A stretch of DNA of 62,772 bases. It comes from Singulisphaera sp. GP187. GTDB lineage: Bacteria; Chloroflexota; Chloroflexia; Chloroflexales; Roseiflexaceae. Of the stretch, positions 9,046-17,619 are shown in pieces. The notes beneath the pieces were generated by a model. That model was not told the origin of the DNA, did no database searches, and saw only the letters and a program-made list of their open reading frames with translations. The stretch spans positions 1-62,772 of the forward strand of contig CALQBW020000005.1 of assembly GCA_943328915.2 (NCBI GenBank), in the 5' to 3' direction. A program made the position numbers and the translations under genes. Numbering within the stretch: position 1 is the first letter of the stretch; each line of letters opens with the position of its first letter.

Positions 9046-10089
9046 ATGCACCCACAAAAAGTATTTATTACCGGCGGCGCAGGATTTCTTGGCATCAATG
9101 TAACACGCTATCTTTTATCACGTGGGCACCACGTCGTCTGTTTCGACATTGCTTCATTTGATTATCCCGAACGAGGTCAGATTCAAGAAGTTCGTGGTGA
9201 TATTCGTGATGCAGATGCGGTATATGCGGCGATGGAAGGGTGTGACCTGGTCGTTCATACCGCTGCGGCATTACCCCTCTATTCCCCCTCAGATATCATG
9301 ACTACCGATCTTGATGGCACCCGCAATGTATTAACAGCTGCGCATAAACGCGGGATTAAACGCGCTATCCATATTTCATCCACTGCGGTCTATGGTATCC
9401 CCGACCATCACCCATTATTCGAAGACGACACATTAGTCGGCGTCGGCCCGTACGGCGAAGCCAAAGTTCAAGCCGAACAAATCTGTGTGCAATTTCGCAC
9501 CCAAGGATTAATCGTGCCGATTTTGCGTCCCAAGTCATTTGTTGGCCCCGAGCGATTGGGCGTCTTTGCCTTGCTCTACGACTGGGCTAAAGATGGCCAT
9601 GGCTTCCCAATGATTGGCAGTGGCAATAACCGCTACCAATTTCTCGATGTAGAAGATTTGTGTCAAGCCATCTATCTCTGTGCAACGCTCGATGATACAG
9701 TAGTCAACGACACGTTCAATGTCGGTGCAAAACTATTCACCACCATGAAAGAAGATTACCAAGCGGTGCTTGATGTGGCTGGTTTTGGCAAAAAAATCGT
9801 GCCATTACCCGCAGCGCCCGTAATATGGACATTACGCTTTCTCGAATTGCTGAAGCTTTCACCACTCTATAAGTGGGTATACGAGACCGCGGTAACAGAT
9901 TCATTTGTCTCCATTGAAAAAGCACAACAACTCCTCGGTTATACGCCACAGTATTCCAATAAAGATGCGCTGATTCGTAATTATCAATGGTACGTCGCTA
10001 ATTTGGATAATTTCGCTCATCGTAGTGGTGTGTCACATCGCGTACCATGGAAGCAAGGCATATTGGGGATTGCCAAACGGTTCTTCTAA
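9046..10089 (+). CDS. NAD(P)-dependent extended SDR epimerase/dehydratase
   Basis: A 347-residue extended short-chain dehydrogenase. The nucleotide-binding motif TGGAGFLG is at residues 10-17; GDIRD, HTAA, the catalytic Ser (ISSTAVYG) and YxxxK (YGEAK, about 139-143) follow in the right order. Members act on nucleotide sugars or on sterol-like substrates; the C-terminal half has no feature that fixes the substrate. The start ATG follows AGGGAG. It stands alone between valS and the CuA protein, so context does not help. Confidence 0.85.
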   Translation: MHPQKVFITGGAGFLGINVTRYLLSRGHHVVCFDIASFDYPERGQIQEVRGDIRDADAVYAAMEGCDLVVHTAAALPLYSPSDIMTTDLDGTRNVLTAAHKRGIKRAIHISSTAVYGIPDHHPLFEDDTLVGVGPYGEAKVQAEQICVQFRTQGLIVPILRPKSFVGPERLGVFALLYDWAKDGHGFPMIGSGNNRYQFLDVEDLCQAIYLCATLDDTVVNDTFNVGAKLFTTMKEDYQAVLDVAGFGKKIVPLPAAPVIWTLRFLELLKLSPLYKWVYETAVTDSFVSIEKAQQLLGYTPQYSNKDALIRNYQWYVANLDNFAHRSGVSHRVPWKQGILGIAKRFF

Positions 10090-10159
10090 TTCGTTGTCAT
10101 CATCGCAATCGATACACGTGGGGTTGGCCCAGTATATCTTTTTTGTCGTGTGGTAAAAC

Positions 10160-10654
10160 ATGCCGATCAGCAAAAAACCACCTGCTTGGATCATCTTCAT
10201 CTGTTTACTTTGTGGGATTTCGATATCGCTGTTTGTTGCATTTTTCGCAGTGAACTTGGCACGCAATCCACCACCGGTCGGTACCGTAGATCCAATGCGG
10301 CTCAATCAAAGTGAATTTCGTCAGCTGGGCTTGATACCTACCACACCGCAGCATTACATTTTACGAATCGTTGCCAAAGAGTGGTTTTTTGATTTTGGTC
10401 AGTCCCGTGATGCGCCGGCAATCATCACCATCCCGCAGCACAGTACCGTCACGCTTACGACCACGAGTATGGATGTAATTCATTCTCTCCAAATCACTGG
10501 CCAGCCAATCGTAACCATTGTTCCCGGCAAAATCCAACAACAAATAATCGTTTTTGATACGGCCCAAACTTATACCATTCGCTGTGGGGCTTATTGCGGA
10601 CCAAAGCACAATCAAATGCAACTCTTGTTGGTGATTACCCCGGCCCCAGAATAA
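10160..10654 (+). CDS. Orphan CuA-domain protein (cytochrome c oxidase subunit II-like)
   Basis: A 164-residue protein with one N-terminal transmembrane helix (about residues 10-32) and a cupredoxin domain. All CuA ligands of cytochrome oxidase subunit II are visible: His108 (DVIHSL), Cys142, Cys146, His150 and Met153 in CGAYCGPKHNQM. The aromatic patch before the domain (AKEWFFDF, Trp75) is also kept. The short form with a single helix resembles subunit II of ba3-type oxidases. No subunit I, III or assembly gene is adjacent, so it may be part of an oxidase encoded elsewhere or an independent electron or copper carrier. Its stop codon lies inside the terminator hairpin. Confidence 0.85.
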   Translation: MPISKKPPAWIIFICLLCGISISLFVAFFAVNLARNPPPVGTVDPMRLNQSEFRQLGLIPTTPQHYILRIVAKEWFFDFGQSRDAPAIITIPQHSTVTLTTTSMDVIHSLQITGQPIVTIVPGKIQQQIIVFDTAQTYTIRCGAYCGPKHNQMQLLLVITPAPE

Positions 10655-10696
10655 ACTAAAGACCAGCACGTATATCTACGTGCTGGTCTTTAGTTT
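10653..10696. terminator. Bidirectional terminator, 20-bp perfect stem
   Basis: Perfect inverted repeat: arm 10653-10672, loop TATC, arm 10677-10696. A-rich and T-rich ends give a terminator on both strands between the convergent CuA gene and lutC. Confidence 0.92.
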
Positions 10697-10710
10697 GCCT
10701 TTTGGTTTGG

Positions 10711-11358
10711 TTATCCCACAATAAACACATCGAGCGTCCGTGGTCCATGAACGCCCTCCACCCGATTTAGTTCGATATCAGATGTCGCCGATGGTCCCGA
10801 AATAAACGTATAGGGCTGGATTGGGTTTCGTCTCGCTGTTTCGAGCTGTGTAAATGCTTCCGGCACCATTCCCACAATATCTTGAGCACGAATGATGCAT
10901 AAATGATAATCAGGCAACAGCGAAATCATACGCCGCCCTTGAAACGCCCCCCCATCCAACACTATCGTTCCTGTTTGGGCAATACCTAACGCCGCACCAC
11001 TGAGGACACCATCCATGCCGGCTACTTCTGCGCGATCAAGTTGTGCATCACGGATAAAATCAATCCCAGTGGGCAACCAACTAGCCGGCAAATCACTCGG
11101 AATGACAATTCGCTTTTTACCGCGAATCATCAATCGTTCTCCAATAGCCTGTGCAATAGCATCTGCCTTACATCGCCCTACCCACGCTTTATACTCCGCT
11201 ACTCGGTGCGCAAACAAGTCAATCCGAACCGCAATATTCTCATCGTCATTACTGAGATACGCCGCATTTGTATGCGCTTCATGAAAATCACCGCGCGAAC
11301 CATTGCTAATAGCAGTCCGTATTTTCGCTAACATCGCATTTCGACTTGAATTACTCAT
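10711..11358 (-). CDS. lutC: LutC-like LUD-domain protein
   Basis: A 215-residue LUD (lactate utilization) domain protein, third member of the LutABC L-lactate oxidation complex. The frame could start at 11418, but MSNSSRNAMLAKIR at 11358 is the expected N-terminus and overlaps the end of lutB by only eight bases. The typical C-terminal half is present: DGVLSGAALGIAQTGTIVLD, the RRMISLLPDYHLCII strand and GPSATSDIE. LutC has no cofactor motif of its own and probably holds the complex together or handles the lactate-oxidising site. The gene order lutA-lutB-lutC matches the classical operon. Confidence 0.93.
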   Translation of the reverse strand: MSNSSRNAMLAKIRTAISNGSRGDFHEAHTNAAYLSNDDENIAVRIDLFAHRVAEYKAWVGRCKADAIAQAIGERLMIRGKKRIVIPSDLPASWLPTGIDFIRDAQLDRAEVAGMDGVLSGAALGIAQTGTIVLDGGAFQGRRMISLLPDYHLCIIRAQDIVGMVPEAFTQLETARRNPIQPYTFISGPSATSDIELNRVEGVHGPRTLDVFIVG

Positions 11359-12793
11359 CACGTTGCCTTTCGCGCCACCAATCCCGAAATGATTGTGGTG
11401 GGATTGCAGGAAAATCACGCATCGCTGTCCACTTCCCTAATGGCCCCGGACCATGCTCAATATATCCTTCGTGGACAAATGGCCATTGGGCTAATTGCCC
11501 AGCACGCTGTGCAAACTCATAGGTGCTGCGATGCCCAAATGCAGTTGCCATGGCCTTCATACCGATATTCTCACCGTCAAACCAACTCTTTGGTTGGGCT
11601 TGCTTTTCTGCCACAACCTTACCACGAAGGTGCACCAATACTTCCGGAATATTGATCCGTACAGGGCACACATCATAACACGCGCCACATAACGATGACG
11701 CATAGGGCAACGAATCAGCATGTGCCATCCCTACTAATTGAGGAGTCAAAATCGCCCCAATCGGACCAGGATACACAGATCCGTAGGCATGACCACCCGT
11801 GCGCTCATACACGGGGCAGACATTTATACACGCACTACAGCGAATGCAATGCAATGTTTGCCGGCCGACAGAATCTGCAAGTACATCACTGCGCCCATTA
11901 TCGAGCAACACTAAATGGAATTCTTGCGGACCATCATCTGCATGTACACCCGTCCAAATACTTGTATAGGGGTTCATCCGTTCGCCCGTCGACGAACGCG
12001 GTAATAATTGCATAAAGACACCGAGATCTTGCCAGCGTGGCAGGATTTTTTCGATCCCCATCACGCTAATCAACACATCAGGCATCGTTAAACACATGCG
12101 TCCATTCCCTTCGGACTCAACCACACACACACTGCCTGTTTCTGCTATTGCAAAATTGGCACCGCTCGTCGCGACGCGTACAGTCATGAATTTTTCACGC
12201 AAATACTGACGCGCTGCGGCAGCTAATTCTTTTGGTTCATCGGTTAATTCAGGCAGATTCATGGACTTTTGAAATAGGGCGCGTATTTCTGATCGGTTTT
12301 TATGAATCGCCGGTACGAGAATATGCGATGATTTTTCATGTGCTAATTGTATAATTAATTCCGCCAAATCCGTTTCGATTGCCGTAATCCCAGCCAACTC
12401 AAGCGCCTCATTCAATCGGATTTCATCGGTCGTTAACGACTTGACTTTGATGATTTCTTTCGCCCCCGTAGCTTGTATTAACCGGGTTACGATTTCATTT
12501 GCTTCATGGGCATCTTTGGCCCAATGCACATGCCCACCCGCTTGGGTTATTGCATCTTCTAATTGCACTAAGTAGGTATCGAGGTGCTGGAGCACTTCAT
12601 CTTTGATGTGTTGTCCTGCTACCCGCAATGATTCCCAATCAGAAAGCTCTTCCACAACGGCAGCACGTTTGGCACGAATAGTCTGGGTCGCCTTACCCAT
12701 ATTCCGCCGTAATTGGGTGTTTTGCAATGCAGACTTGGCACCAACTTCAAACCGAGGAGCCAATGCGATGATGACTGATTCGGGTTTTTTCAT
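11351..12793 (-). CDS. lutB: LutB-like iron-sulfur protein of lactate oxidation
   Basis: A 480-residue LutB. The N-terminal two thirds is a LUD domain (TGAKEIIKVKSLTTDEI, ATSGANFAIAETGSV). The C-terminal third carries two 4Fe-4S motifs, CIRCSACINVCPVY and CGACYDVCPV. It passes electrons from lactate to the LutA cysteine-rich subunit and on to the membrane. It sits three bases after lutA and overlaps lutC by eight, so the three are one operon. No lactate permease or LutR regulator is seen nearby. Confidence 0.96.
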   Translation of the reverse strand: MKKPESVIIALAPRFEVGAKSALQNTQLRRNMGKATQTIRAKRAAVVEELSDWESLRVAGQHIKDEVLQHLDTYLVQLEDAITQAGGHVHWAKDAHEANEIVTRLIQATGAKEIIKVKSLTTDEIRLNEALELAGITAIETDLAELIIQLAHEKSSHILVPAIHKNRSEIRALFQKSMNLPELTDEPKELAAAARQYLREKFMTVRVATSGANFAIAETGSVCVVESEGNGRMCLTMPDVLISVMGIEKILPRWQDLGVFMQLLPRSSTGERMNPYTSIWTGVHADDGPQEFHLVLLDNGRSDVLADSVGRQTLHCIRCSACINVCPVYERTGGHAYGSVYPGPIGAILTPQLVGMAHADSLPYASSLCGACYDVCPVRINIPEVLVHLRGKVVAEKQAQPKSWFDGENIGMKAMATAFGHRSTYEFAQRAGQLAQWPFVHEGYIEHGPGPLGKWTAMRDFPAIPPQSFRDWWRERQRDE

Positions 12794-12796
12794 GAT

Positions 12797-13525
12797 CTAC
12801 TCCTGCGCCGCGAGAATTTCGGCAAGGTGTGCGATTCGAACACCACTGCGTTGACGATGTAATGCTCCCCCAATATGCATTAAACACGAGTTGTCCGCGG
12901 CAACACATACTTCAGCCCGGGTATCTAATATATGGCGAATCTTGTCCCCCAACATCGCCATCGAAGTATCAGCATTTTTCACTGCAAATGTCCCACCAAA
13001 TCCGCAACACTCGGTTGATTGCGTTAATGGGACATAATCAATCCCGCGCACGGCTCGTAATAATTGTTCCGGTGCATCACCTACATGAATCCCACGCAAA
13101 GAATGACACGTTGGATGATATGTGACGCGATGTGGGTAATATGCACCAACATCTTGGACACCCAATCGATTTACGATAAACTCCGAAAATTCATACACTC
13201 GACCCGCTAACAAGGCTACCTCATCTGCAAGCTTGACATCCTGGTGTACCTCTGCTGCAAATCGATACATTTCACGGACCATGCCAACACATGATGCAGA
13301 TGGAGATACAATCGCTTCGTATTGCGAAAATATTTCAACAAATCGTCGTATCAAGGGCATTGCTTCAACTTGATAGCCGGTGTTAAAGTGCATTTGCCCG
13401 CAACATGTTTGCTCCTCGGGAAATATCACTTGGTGGCCCAGTTGCTCCACAACTTTCACAACAGCCTTCCCCGTATCGGGAAATAATGTGTCATTAAAGC
13501 ACGTAATAAAAAGTGCAACCTGCAT
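12797..13525 (-). CDS. lutA: LutA-like cysteine-rich (CCG) oxidoreductase subunit
   Basis: A 242-residue protein with two CCG domains (TCCGQMHFNTG and ECCGFGGTFAVK), as in LutA and heterodisulfide reductase subunit B-like proteins. These domains bind iron-sulfur or quinone-linked redox centres. The start is taken at MQVALFITC (13525), preceded by GAGGG; the frame stays open upstream to 13621, but that extension runs through a parS site and has no family similarity. First gene of lutABC. The three parS sites sit directly upstream, so its promoter must lie in or next to a ParB-bound region. Confidence 0.94.
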   Translation of the reverse strand: MQVALFITCFNDTLFPDTGKAVVKVVEQLGHQVIFPEEQTCCGQMHFNTGYQVEAMPLIRRFVEIFSQYEAIVSPSASCVGMVREMYRFAAEVHQDVKLADEVALLAGRVYEFSEFIVNRLGVQDVGAYYPHRVTYHPTCHSLRGIHVGDAPEQLLRAVRGIDYVPLTQSTECCGFGGTFAVKNADTSMAMLGDKIRHILDTRAEVCVAADNSCLMHIGGALHRQRSGVRIAHLAEILAAQE

Positions 13526-13591
13526 GTGACCCTCACATAAAACAATATCTTTTCTCATTCTACACGAATCGACTCTAGCGTATACATAGGT

Positions 13592-13607
13592 TGTTTCACG
13601 TGAAACA
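13592..13607. other. parS site 1
   Basis: Exact match to the parS consensus TGTTTCACGTGAAACA. It lies 67 bases upstream of the lutA start and 310 bases upstream of parA. Confidence 0.95.
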
Positions 13608-13624
13608 ATATTGCGATGCAATAC

Positions 13625-13670
13625 GTATGAACAGCCAATTGTTTCACGTGAAACAATTGGCTGTTCATAC
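13625..13670. other. parS site 2 at the centre of a 46-base perfect palindrome
   Basis: The exact 16-base parS core is at 13640-13655. The inverted symmetry continues without a mismatch for 15 more bases on each side, so the whole of 13625-13670 equals its own reverse complement. The flanks (GTATGAACAGCCAAT and complement) are not part of the parS consensus. This may be an extended ParB-loading site, a cruciform, or a site for a second protein. Confidence 0.95.
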
Positions 13671-13730
13671 TACAGAATCATCATTGATCGCAAACCTTTC
13701 TTGATTTGTTTACGTACAATGAACGAATAC

Positions 13731-13746
13731 TGTTTCACGTGAAACA
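13731..13746. other. parS site 3
   Basis: Third exact TGTTTCACGTGAAACA copy, 171 bases upstream of the parA start. Spacing from site 2 core to site 3 is 75 bases; site 1 to site 2 is 32. The rest of the 391-base gap between lutA and parA holds no clear gene or hairpin, only a short GTGAA-N5-TTCAC repeat at 13865-13879 and GGGAGAAA before parA. Confidence 0.95.
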
Positions 13747-13916
13747 TTTTGGCAGCGTAATAAGACAAAAGTTACATAAATATAGTACAATCAACATATC
13801 GTTGCTGTTGTACTTCACATCGCGCAAAAACGTACCTTTTGAACGTTTCTAAACGGTAAACGAGTGAAAATCATTCACAGCATTTGAAGTGATGAACAAT
13901 TCGATGGGAGAAAGTA

Positions 13917-14735
13917 GTGACCGTCCTCAATCAGCCACTTCAAGAACCTAGAGCAGGCATTGTTATTGCTTGTATGAACCAAAAAGGCGGTGTTGGCAAA
14001 ACCACCACAGCAGTCAATCTGTGTGGAGAATTTGCAAAACACAATCTGAAGGTGTTACTTATTGACTGTGATGCGCAGGGCAATGCTGCAACCAGCCTTG
14101 GTATTTCAAAGCGCAATCTTGAAAACACCACCTACGAAGTCATCATGGCATCACGCACTGCCGAACAAGCAATTCAACCCACACGACGAACGAATTACGA
14201 TATTATTGCCGCGAGTGAGCGATTGTCTGGAGTCCAAGTCGAACTTGTAGACGTAGAGGAACGCGAACAACGCTTAGCCTCCGCACTCGAACCAATTCGG
14301 AAACATTATGACATTATCATGCTTGATTGTCCGCCTGCGCTTGGATTTGTTTCAATCAACGCTTTAGTTGCAGCCAATACAATATGCATACCGTTGCAAT
14401 GCGAGTTTCTCGCACTCGAAGGATTAGCCCAACTCAAAAACATCATCGATCGCGTCAATAGCAGCCTTAATCCAAAGTTGTCAATTCTCGGTGTGGTAAT
14501 GACGATGTACGATGGCCGCACAAATCTTGCTCAACAAGTCGTTGATGAAGTAAGACGTTATTTCCCCGTACATATTTGCAACGTCCCTATTCCCCGTAGT
14601 ATCCGTGCCAGCGAGGCACCAAGCTATGGCCAACTGCTCTATGAATACGATCCCGAAGGTAGGGCCACACGTGCCTATACGAGTGTCGCCGAAGAATTAA
14701 TGCAACGCTTAAATCTTACAAGAGGCAAGAAATGA
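13917..14735 (+). CDS. parA: Chromosome partitioning ATPase ParA (Soj)
   Basis: A 272-residue ParA/MinD-family ATPase that drives segregation of the ParB-parS complex over the nucleoid. The deviant Walker A KGGVGKTTT (about residues 22-30), Walker A' LLIDCDAQGNAATS, and MLDCPPALG are present. It has a GTG start after GGGAGAAA. The short, non-HTH N-terminus marks the chromosomal Soj type rather than the plasmid type Ia. It overlaps parB by ATGA and follows three parS sites, so it is a complete ParABS locus. Confidence 0.97.
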   Translation: MTVLNQPLQEPRAGIVIACMNQKGGVGKTTTAVNLCGEFAKHNLKVLLIDCDAQGNAATSLGISKRNLENTTYEVIMASRTAEQAIQPTRRTNYDIIAASERLSGVQVELVDVEEREQRLASALEPIRKHYDIIMLDCPPALGFVSINALVAANTICIPLQCEFLALEGLAQLKNIIDRVNSSLNPKLSILGVVMTMYDGRTNLAQQVVDEVRRYFPVHICNVPIPRSIRASEAPSYGQLLYEYDPEGRATRAYTSVAEELMQRLNLTRGKK

Positions 14736-15667
14736 CCAAACGTCGTGGTGGATTAGGCAGCGGCCTGGATGCCCTGCTTCCAATTACAGCAAATAATTCG
14801 AATAGTGATACATCTTCAATCCGTGAAATTCCAATTGGGGATATCCGACCTAATCGATACCAACCGCGAAAGTCATTTGACGAACAAGCTATTATTGATT
14901 TGTCAGAGTCTATCAAAGAGCATGGGATTGTGCAGCCTCTGTTAGTGACACGGTTACCAAGTGGTGGGTATGAATTAATTGCCGGCGAACGGCGCTGGCG
15001 CGCTGCTATTCATGCCAAATTGTCCGTTGTACCGGTCGTTATTCGTGAAAGCACTCCACAAGAGATGCTTGAAATTGCCATTATTGAAAACATCCAACGG
15101 GCTGACCTCAACCCAATGGAAGAAGCCTTAGCATACCAAGCGCTTAAAGACGAGTTCAATTTAAGCGATGAATCAATTGCTAAAAGAATGGGCAAAGCAA
15201 GTCGCGTGCAAATCACAAATACGCGGCGATTATTGCGCCTCATCGATGCCGCACAAATTGCATTACGCGCTGGACAAATAAGCGCCGGGCATGGCCGGGC
15301 ACTCCTCAAAATAGATGATCCCCAAGACCAACATTTCATGCTCGATTGGATTGTTCGCGAAAACTTGACCGTACGCGAAACGGAAAAATTGACCGACTAC
15401 CCTTTTTCACAACAAACAATGCGCACACAACTTGGAATTTTGCGTGATACCGCAGCGAAAAAACCAAACCCGCTGACCGGAAAACCCAAAAGAACACCTG
15501 TTGATCTTATTGATGAAACAAGCAGTGATGATCGTAGCATTGCTAAAGAACTCGAAACACGATTGGCAACGCCCGTTTCCATTCAACGCACCCCTCGAGA
15601 TGTGCGGCTCACGCTTGTGTTCCACTCACATGAGAAGTTACAAGAATTCATGGACATGTTCAGTTAA
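14732..15667 (+). CDS. parB: Chromosome partitioning protein ParB (Spo0J)
   Basis: A 311-residue ParB. The N-terminal CTP-binding domain has the arginine motif GERRWRA and ENIQRADLNPMEEA. The central HTH (about residues 140-190) reads parS, and a short C-terminal dimerisation segment ends the protein. In known systems ParB-CTP clamps load at parS and spread, forming the centromere and loading SMC near oriC. The four-base overlap with parA implies coupled translation. The cognate sites are the three parS copies upstream. Confidence 0.97.
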   Translation: MTKRRGGLGSGLDALLPITANNSNSDTSSIREIPIGDIRPNRYQPRKSFDEQAIIDLSESIKEHGIVQPLLVTRLPSGGYELIAGERRWRAAIHAKLSVVPVVIRESTPQEMLEIAIIENIQRADLNPMEEALAYQALKDEFNLSDESIAKRMGKASRVQITNTRRLLRLIDAAQIALRAGQISAGHGRALLKIDDPQDQHFMLDWIVRENLTVRETEKLTDYPFSQQTMRTQLGILRDTAAKKPNPLTGKPKRTPVDLIDETSSDDRSIAKELETRLATPVSIQRTPRDVRLTLVFHSHEKLQEFMDMFS

Positions 15668-15720
15668 ACGCATTGTGCGTCGGGTTTTTTCTCAGAGAGC
15701 CAGGTGTTGCGAGGGTAACC

Positions 15721-17499
15721 ATGTTAATTGAACTTAGTATTACAAATTTTGCAATAATTGAACAGGTAAACCTTCGTTTCCACGAAGGATTTACTGTATT
15801 GAGTGGTGAAACAGGTGCGGGGAAATCGATTATTATCGATGCTCTTGGTATGCTCCGTGGCGATCGTCTGGATGCAAGCTACATTCGCACAAACTGCGAA
15901 AAAGCACGTATCGAAGGTGTCTTCCATGTGAACAAACAAAGCGCTATCCATCAGCTCCTGGCAGACAACGGACTCAACGAAGAAGACGAAGATCAAATTA
16001 TTATTCTCAGAGAAATTACGCGCGATACTGGGCGCACAATTACCCGCATTAACGGACGCGCCGTCAACAATACCATCCTCCGCGAAATCGGTATTAGTTT
16101 GATAGATATTCAAGGCCAACACGAAGGTATGGCAATATTCAATGCCAAAACACACCTCGATATGTTGGACCGTTTTGGAAAACTAATTCCCCTGCGACAA
16201 CAAGTTGCTGAATACGTTATCCAACTCCGCACAATCCGACAAGAAATTGCGTCGTTACGCCAAGCAGCCCAACAACGCAATGAACGAATTGCAGAATTAA
16301 TTCAACTCCGCGAAGATGTTAAATCTGCAGCCCTGCTTGAAGGTGAAGAAGACCGGCTCACGCAAGAACGCACGCTCATTCACAATGGTGTACGAATAAC
16401 TGAAATTGTCACCAGTGCGTATCAATTACTCAATAATGATGAACGCCAATCTCGAGCGCTTGCGACCGCTTCTGTCTTACTAAGCCAACACTTAAGTGAC
16501 CTTGCCAAAATAGATCCGACTGTCGAGTCACTCGTAAATCAAAGCACCGATATCCAATATGCAATCGAAGAACTCTTCCTAGCCGTGAGAAACTATCGCG
16601 ACCGCATCGATTTTGATCCACAACGCATAGAAGCCATCGAAGACCGGATTACCGTCTTGCGGATGATTCAACGGAAATATCGTGCCACCATCACTGAATT
16701 AATCCACCGTGCCAGCCAAGCCACCGATGAAATTGACCAATTAGAACATAGTGCGGAACACATAGCCCAACTCGAACAACAAGAACACCTGCTCCGCCGG
16801 AAAACTGGTATAGTCGCCCAGCAATTATCAACAAAACGTGCCGAATGTGCGAAGTTGCTGACTTATGCAGTCGAAACCGCAGCCCATGATCTGGCAATGC
16901 CCCATGTACGATTCCAAGTCCTCCAACAAATTTTCCCCACTGATGACGGAATTATCATTCCCTTGCCAAATGAAGAATCGCAAACGGTAGCCTTCGATCG
17001 CACTGGTATCGATAAGGTTGAGTTTTTAATTGCACCAAACCTTGGTGAGGATCTCAAATCTCTTGCCAAAACTGCTTCTGGTGGCGAAGGTTCTCGACTT
17101 TTCCTTGCCCTAAAAGCAGTGCTTTCACAAGTAGATACCGTCGAAACAATGGTGTTTGATGAAGTAGATACCGGGATCGGCGGCCGCGCAGGCTTTGTGG
17201 TCGGGGAGAAACTGTGGAATATTAGTCGCCATCACCAAGTCCTTTGTATATCGCACCTCGCGCAAGTTGCGACATTCGGGGATAGTCATTTTGCTATTAC
17301 CAAACACATTTCGGGCGAACGTACAACGACACATGTTGAACCGCTCACTCCACACGCTCGTATCGAAGAAATTGCGGCAATGCTCGATGGACAGCCTGTT
17401 ACTGAACAAAGTCGTATGGTTGCCCGCGACTTAATGAATCGAGCGCAAAACCTTAAATCGCTCGCTCCTGCACACGGGTATACGCCTTCATTGTCTTAA
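15721..17499 (+). CDS. recN: DNA repair ATPase RecN
   Basis: A 592-residue SMC-like protein for double-strand-break repair. Walker A is GETGAGKS near residue 30. Two long coiled coils flank a central region (about 180-250 and 320-390). The C-terminal lobe has the signature ASGGEGSRLFLALKAV, Walker B VFDEVDTGIGGR and HLAQVA. The frame extends back to 15673, but MLIELSITNFAII with GAGGGTAACC before it is the standard N-terminus. It lies 53 bases after parB and may share its transcript. Confidence 0.97.
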   Translation: MLIELSITNFAIIEQVNLRFHEGFTVLSGETGAGKSIIIDALGMLRGDRLDASYIRTNCEKARIEGVFHVNKQSAIHQLLADNGLNEEDEDQIIILREITRDTGRTITRINGRAVNNTILREIGISLIDIQGQHEGMAIFNAKTHLDMLDRFGKLIPLRQQVAEYVIQLRTIRQEIASLRQAAQQRNERIAELIQLREDVKSAALLEGEEDRLTQERTLIHNGVRITEIVTSAYQLLNNDERQSRALATASVLLSQHLSDLAKIDPTVESLVNQSTDIQYAIEELFLAVRNYRDRIDFDPQRIEAIEDRITVLRMIQRKYRATITELIHRASQATDEIDQLEHSAEHIAQLEQQEHLLRRKTGIVAQQLSTKRAECAKLLTYAVETAAHDLAMPHVRFQVLQQIFPTDDGIIIPLPNEESQTVAFDRTGIDKVEFLIAPNLGEDLKSLAKTASGGEGSRLFLALKAVLSQVDTVETMVFDEVDTGIGGRAGFVVGEKLWNISRHHQVLCISHLAQVATFGDSHFAITKHISGERTTTHVEPLTPHARIEEIAAMLDGQPVTEQSRMVARDLMNRAQNLKSLAPAHGYTPSLS

Positions 17500-17619
17500 C
17501 AATTGGTGCTTGTGTTTGTGGGTTGATTTTAATACTACCGGCATTGTTCCATTAATTATGTGCGGTTTATTGGTTGGTCGATTCGCATTATTTGAAATAT
17601 ATACAAATCGGAGGCTACG

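Noticed and set aside
13526-13621. Longer N-terminus for LutA
   Set aside because: The extension runs through parS site 1 and has no similarity; the start at 13525 has a ribosome site and family-like sequence.
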